This document shows, piece after piece, positions 59,934-64,000 of a stretch of DNA of 64,000 bases. The notes below the pieces were generated by a model. The model did no database searches, had not been told where the DNA came from, and saw only the letters and a program-made list of their open reading frames with translations. Both the position numbers and the translations under genes were made by a program. Positions within the stretch are counted from its first letter, which is position 1; each line of letters begins with the position of its first letter. Origin of the DNA: RGIG529 sp050950425 (GTDB lineage Bacteria; Bacillota; Clostridia; Oscillospirales; Oscillospiraceae); NCBI GenBank assembly GCA_050950425.1, contig JBMNHO010000002.1, positions 1,054,001 to 1,118,000 on the forward strand, in the 5' to 3' direction.

Positions 59934-61901
59934 TTGATTCCTGTATTTGATTCCCGGGATTCCCGCTGTAAATCGCCCTTCGGCGCATTGCCCTCCGGGC
60001 AGTGCGCTTTCCTTTCCGTTTACCCCCCCAGGGCAGAGGGCCTGTCGAAGGTCACTTGCGTTGCCCTGTTGGAGCAGACGGGGGAAACGAGAGAAATCCC
60101 CCTTGCCTGGACGTCCCTTTCCGGCAGCCAGGACGTGTTTTCCGGCACCCTTTCCGTCGCACCGGATTATGTCGGCTTGGTCTGGTACCATTTTCGCATG
60201 GAGCGGCTGGGCGGCGACCCGTTTTATTACGGGCCAAACGGATATGAAGCCCACCCCGCCTCCTTCCAGCTGACGGTTTACGCACCCCAAGACCAGAGGG
60301 CGCCCCGCTGGTTTGGATCGGGGGTCACCTACCAGATCTTCCCCGACCGGTTTTATAAAACAGGCGCTCTCCCGTCCCCGCTGCCCGGGCGAAAACTTCA
60401 CGAGAGCTGGTCCGACGCCCCCGATTTTCTGCCGGACGCGGAAGGGAAAATACGCAACTGCGACTTTTTCGGCGGCACGCTGCGGGGCATTGCGGAAAAG
60501 CTGCCGTATTTGCAGTCTCTCGGCGTCGACACTCTTTATCTCTGCCCCATTTTTAAGGCGGCGGAAAACCACCGGTACGGCGTGGGAGACTACGAAACCA
60601 TCGACCCGTTTTTGGGAACGGAAGCGGACTTTCGAACCCTTTGTGACGAAGCCCACGCAAGGGGCATGCGCCTGATATTAGACGGCGTGTTCAGCCACAC
60701 CGGCGCCATCAGCCGGTATTTCAACCAAGACGGGAGCTACGACGCTCTGGGCGCCGCCCAGTCGAAGGAGTCTCCCTATTACCCCTGGTATCGGTTCATG
60801 GATTACCCAGAGGAGTACGACTGCTGGTGGGGCATCAAAACCCTCCCCGAGGTGAACGAGCTGGAGCCGTCTTATCTTTCCTATATCGTGGAGGGGGAAA
60901 ACAGCATCGTCCGCCGCTGGCTGCGAGCCGGGGGCGACGGATGGCGGCTGGACGTGGCCGACGAGCTGCCCGACCCCTTTATCAAGGCGCTCTACCGCGC
61001 GGCCAAGGAGACAAAGCCCGACGCCGTTATCATCGGCGAGGTTTGGGAGGACGGCTCCAACAAAATCAGCTACGGAAAGCGGCGGGCATATCTTCTGGGC
61101 GGCCATCTGGACGGGCTGATGAACTACCCTTTCCGCACCGCTCTTTTGACTTATTTAAAAGAAGAAAAGGCAGCGGCGTTTCAAAACGCCATGGAAACCC
61201 TGCGGGAGCATTACCCGCCCCACGTGTTCCATTCGGCCATGAACCTGCTGGGTACCCACGACACCCCCCGGATTTTGACCCTCCTGGGGGCGGGAGACGC
61301 CCAGGACGGCCTTTCCCGGGCGGAGAAGAGTCAGTACCGCCTGGACGAAAAAAGCCGAGAGAGGGCCGTCTCCCTCGTGAAGCTGGCCTTTTTGATTTTG
61401 TTTTCCTTTCCCGGCTCCCCCGCCGTCTATTATGGAGACGAAATCGGGATGGAGGGCTGGGAGGACCCCTTTAACCGGGCGCCCTTCCCCTGGGGGCAGG
61501 AGGATGCCAAGCTCTTGTCTTATGTTTCTCTCCTCGCTTCCCTGCGCCGTCGGTATCAGGCGCTGCAAACCGGGCAGATTTCATACCTTTTGGCGGAAGG
61601 CTCTCTTCTCTGCTTTACCAGAGCAACGGAAACAGAGCGCGTCACCACGCTGACCCATTGCGGCAAGACCCCGAAAACCGTTCGCATCCCATGGGACGCT
61701 CCCTTTGCCGTTGACTGTCTCACGGGGGCTTGTTTTGAAGGGGAAAACGGATTGCTCTCCCTTTCCCTCTCTCCTTTTGCGGGGCTGCTGCTGCGGGAAG
61801 CGAAGGAGAAGCAAACAGGGGAAGATGCCCTGGAAAAAGAAACCGCCCCCGCCCGGGGGGAACCGCTCCCGGGAAAGGGGAGCGCCCCTATTTCGCTCTG
61901 A
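59934..61901 (+). CDS. Cytoplasmic GH13 alpha-glycosidase (neopullulanase/cyclomaltodextrinase-like)
   Basis: A 655-residue GH13 enzyme with an N-terminal beta-sandwich (about residues 1-120), as in CBM34-carrying alpha-glycosidases, then the barrel from VTYQIFPDRFY. Catalytic residues: nucleophile Asp in GWRLDVADE (about 340), acid/base Glu in IIGEVWED (about 368), third Asp in GTHDTPR (about 442). There is no signal peptide, so it should act on imported or stored maltodextrins or cyclodextrins. The TTG start has AAGGAGG 6 nt upstream. The last 35 residues are a charged Pro/Gly tail. It is 34 bp after mrdA with no terminator between, an odd partner for wall genes. Confidence 0.9.
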   Translation: MIPVFDSRDSRCKSPFGALPSGQCAFLSVYPPRAEGLSKVTCVALLEQTGETREIPLAWTSLSGSQDVFSGTLSVAPDYVGLVWYHFRMERLGGDPFYYGPNGYEAHPASFQLTVYAPQDQRAPRWFGSGVTYQIFPDRFYKTGALPSPLPGRKLHESWSDAPDFLPDAEGKIRNCDFFGGTLRGIAEKLPYLQSLGVDTLYLCPIFKAAENHRYGVGDYETIDPFLGTEADFRTLCDEAHARGMRLILDGVFSHTGAISRYFNQDGSYDALGAAQSKESPYYPWYRFMDYPEEYDCWWGIKTLPEVNELEPSYLSYIVEGENSIVRRWLRAGGDGWRLDVADELPDPFIKALYRAAKETKPDAVIIGEVWEDGSNKISYGKRRAYLLGGHLDGLMNYPFRTALLTYLKEEKAAAFQNAMETLREHYPPHVFHSAMNLLGTHDTPRILTLLGAGDAQDGLSRAEKSQYRLDEKSRERAVSLVKLAFLILFSFPGSPAVYYGDEIGMEGWEDPFNRAPFPWGQEDAKLLSYVSLLASLRRRYQALQTGQISYLLAEGSLLCFTRATETERVTTLTHCGKTPKTVRIPWDAPFAVDCLTGACFEGENGLLSLSLSPFAGLLLREAKEKQTGEDALEKETAPARGEPLPGKGSAPISL

Positions 61902-61920
61902 CTGCGTGATAGAAATGGTG

Positions 61921-61960
61921 AAAAACAGGCGGGGATGCATTTGCATCCCCGCCTGTTTTT
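61921..61960. terminator. Bidirectional terminator between the GH13 gene and rnhA
   Basis: A perfect stem, AAAAACAGGCGGGGATGCA with its complement, and a tiny loop, with A and T runs at each side. Serves both convergent transcripts. Confidence 0.92.
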
Positions 61961-61995
61961 GATCTGTCTGTTGATCTGTTGATTTCCCCGTTTGT

Positions 61996-62439
61996 TCACC
62001 GGTTGGCATATTGTTTGCTTTGGGCCACGGCCAGCTCGTCGCACCGGTTGTTTTTCGGGTTATCCGCATGGCCCTTGACCCAATGGAAGGTCACCTTGTG
62101 GGTTTGAAGCAACGAGAGAAGCCGCTCCCACAGATCGGGGTTGAGCGCACGGTCTTTTTTGTTGCGCATCCATCCGTTTGCCTTCCACCGGGCGGCCCAG
62201 CCTTTTTCAACGGCGTTGATCACATACTGAGAGTCGCTGTACACATCCGCCCGGCAGGGCTCCTTCAGCGCCTCCAGAGCGGAGATGACGCCCATCATCT
62301 CCATCCGGTTGTTGGTGGTCTCCGGCGCGCCGCCGGAGAGCTCTTTTTCCTGCCCCTGGTATTCCAGAATGGCGGCCCAGCCCCCGGGGCCGGGGTTGCC
62401 GGAGCAGGCGCCGTCCGTATAAATCACAACATGCTTCAT
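61996..62439 (-). CDS. rnhA: Ribonuclease HI
   Basis: A 147-residue RNase HI that cuts RNA in RNA-DNA hybrids. The four acidic active-site residues are in IYTDGACSGNPGPGG, NNRMEMMGVISAL, VYSDSQYV and RCDELA. HWVKGHA supplies the conserved His loop. It lies about 25 bp after the true end of gyrA, so it is probably the last gene of that operon. Confidence 0.96.
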   Translation of the reverse strand: MKHVVIYTDGACSGNPGPGGWAAILEYQGQEKELSGGAPETTNNRMEMMGVISALEALKEPCRADVYSDSQYVINAVEKGWAARWKANGWMRNKKDRALNPDLWERLLSLLQTHKVTFHWVKGHADNPKNNRCDELAVAQSKQYANR

Positions 62440-62463
62440 CTCTGGCCTCCTCCCGCCGCCGGA

Positions 62464-64000
62464 CTACGCCTCTTCCGGTTCTTGCGGCCCTTCCGTTTCG
62501 TCTTGAGGCGGGGCTTTTTCCGGGTCTGTCTGCCCTTCGTCTTGGCCCTTCCCCCTCTGTTTCCTCTTGCAGGTCCTCCGGCTCGTCCTCGGCCTCTTCC
62601 CGTTCCGTTCTGGCAAGGGAGATGACCTTGGCTCCTTCCGCCACCCGCATTAAAATGACGCCCCGTGTGTTTCTGCTGTAGAGATTGACGTCCTCCGCCG
62701 CCATCCGGATGATGGTGCCGTCGTCGGAGATGATCATGATGTCGTCCTCGTCGTCTACGACTTTCACGGCGGCGACTTTTCCGGTTTTCTCCGTGATGGC
62801 GTAGTTTTGCAGACCGTAGCCGCCCCTGCGCTGGGGCTGGAGCTCTGCTTCTTCCCGGTCCTCCTGGCTGCCGCCTCTTAAATATTCCTGGATTTTGGTG
62901 CGCTTGCCGTATCCGTTTTCTGTTACGGTGAGCAGCGTGCCGTTTTTCCGCGCCCGGGCGGCACCCACCAGATAATCGCCTTTTCGCAGGCGGATGCCCC
63001 GAACGCCGATGGCGTCCCGGCCCATGACCCGGACATCCGTCTCCTGAAAGCAGATGGCCATGCCGTCATGGGTGGCGAGGATGATGTTTTGGTTGCCGTC
63101 TGTTTCCCGGACGGAAATCAGCTCGTCGTCCTCTTCCAAACGAATGGCGCGGATGCCGGACTTTCGTGCCGTATTGATGGAAGCCAGGGTGATCCGCTTC
63201 ACCGTTCCCGTTTTCGTGATCATGGTGAGATACTGGTTTTCCGGGAACTCCCGCACATGGATCATGGTGTTCACCTTTTCGCCCGGCTCCAGCGGCAAAA
63301 TATTCACCAGATTCGTTCCCTTTGCCGTCCGCCCGGCCTCGGGGATGAGGTATCCTTTTTTCCGGTGTACCTTTCCCTGGTTGGTGAAAAACAAAATATA
63401 GTCGTGGGTGGAGGCCACAAAGAGGGTTTCTACGAAATCCTCGTCCCGTGTGGTCATGGCGGTGATGCCCTTTCCTCCTCTGCGTTGGGCCCGATAGACA
63501 GAAGCGGGAATCCGCTTGATATACCCCACATTGGTCAAGGTGTAGACGCAGTCCTCCTCCTCGATCAAATCCTCCACGTCAATCTCGTTTTCCACGGTTT
63601 CGATCATCGTGCGGCGGGGGTCGTTGTATTTGTCTTTGACTTCCAGCAGCTCTTTTTTCAAAAGGTCGTCCCGCAGCTCGTCCGACGCCAAAAGAGACTG
63701 ATACCACTTGATTTTTTCCAAAAGCTCCTGGTATTCCTGCTCGATCTTGTCCCGCTCCAACCCTTGCAGCCGGCGCAGCTGCATCTCCAAAATGGCTTGG
63801 GCCTGGATCTCAGACAAGGAAAACCGTTCCATCAGCCGCTCTTTGGCATTGTCATAGCTGGATCGTATGATCTGGATGACCTCATCAATGTGGTCCACCG
63901 CGATGCGCAGCCCCTCCAGCAAATGGGCCCGCTCCTGCACTTTGCGCAGCTCGTATTGAATGCGGCGGACGAGAACCTCCCGCTGATGGGCAATGTACTC
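62464..64000 (-). CDS. gyrA: DNA gyrase subunit A, 3' part, with a frame break in the acidic tail
   Basis: The last roughly 510 codons of GyrA; the 5' third lies beyond the window edge. The start of the visible part (EYIAHQREVLVRRIQYELRK, LEGLRIAVDHIDEVIQIIR, LSEIQAQAILEMQLRRLQGLERDKIEQEY) is the end of the breakage domain. The C-terminal beta-pinwheel follows with the GyrA box QRRGGKG near 63480, which marks gyrase rather than topoisomerase IV. After EEAEDEPEDLQEETEGEG (about 62555) the frame continues into rnhA as an Arg-rich stretch, while the next frame gives an acidic tail ending at TAG 62464. A one-base insertion in the G runs near 62547-62555 would explain this. Confidence 0.93.

Noticed and set aside
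1..64000. CRISPR arrays, insertion sequences, prophage, tRNA or rRNA genes
   Set aside because: Scanned for repeats, transposase-like proteins and cloverleaf-type sequence; none supported.

Overview
The window is a densely coded stretch (GC-rich, clearly above 50%) of the chromosome of a spore-forming, anaerobic Clostridia-type Firmicute, most like the Oscillospirales/Ruminococcaceae group. The evidence is gene content: spoIIE and spoIID (endospore formation), noc plus parA/parB with two perfect parS sites, DnaD and a DnaI/DnaC-type loader, ireB, darA-ricT, pyruvate:ferredoxin oxidoreductase, and a FeoA-FeoB iron importer. Nearly every gene has a strong Shine-Dalgarno, and several starts are TTG (ireB, tpiA, spoIID, minD, parA, maf, the GH13 gene). 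No rRNA, tRNA, CRISPR array, insertion sequence or prophage is seen.

Layout, left to right. 0-2.7 kb: ireB, then proBA (minus). 2.8-8.9 kb: one operon trmL-pgk-tpiA-gpmI-eno ending in a small zinc-ribbon/LuxR-HTH gene. 9.0-12.4 kb: spoIIE facing a DUF11-repeat protein. 12.7-17.1 kb (minus): htpG under a perfect CIRCE operator, a membrane protein of unknown function, and citrate synthase. 17.2-20.9 kb: spoIID converging on darA-holB-ricT. 21-28.5 kb: pyrG, then (minus) yifB/comM, thiI-cinA and a CLC antiporter. 28.7-34.6 kb: pyruvate:ferredoxin oxidoreductase, then the NAD-salvage operon pncA-pncB (minus) with an obvious operator. 34.8-39.7 kb: a C_GCAxxG_C_C protein, a fused FeoA-FeoB with its Cys-rich partner, an unknown 100-residue protein and an SH3-NlpC/P60 hydrolase. 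39.8-44.9 kb (minus): flavodoxin-fold reductase, aspS, hisS, mgsA, minD. 45-52.7 kb (minus): dnaD-dnaC, noc, two parS, parA-parB-coiled-coil membrane protein, serS, rsmG. 53-61.9 kb (plus): zapA-U32-dut-maf-mreC-mreD-mrdA-GH13. 62-64 kb (minus): rnhA and the 3' part of gyrA, which runs off the window.

The gyrA/noc/parAB/parS/rsmG/serS/darA-holB-ricT/spoIIE content is typical of the origin-proximal arc in Firmicutes. The direction of gyrA suggests oriC lies beyond the right end (inference). Points most worth a second look: the zinc-ribbon-flanked LuxR protein behind eno; a parS site built into the noc terminator; a membrane coiled-coil protein translationally coupled to parB; a Noc-box-like palindrome on the mreD ribosome site; the pncAB operator; the His-rich FeoA-FeoB linker; and an apparent one-base frameshift in the acidic tail of gyrA.
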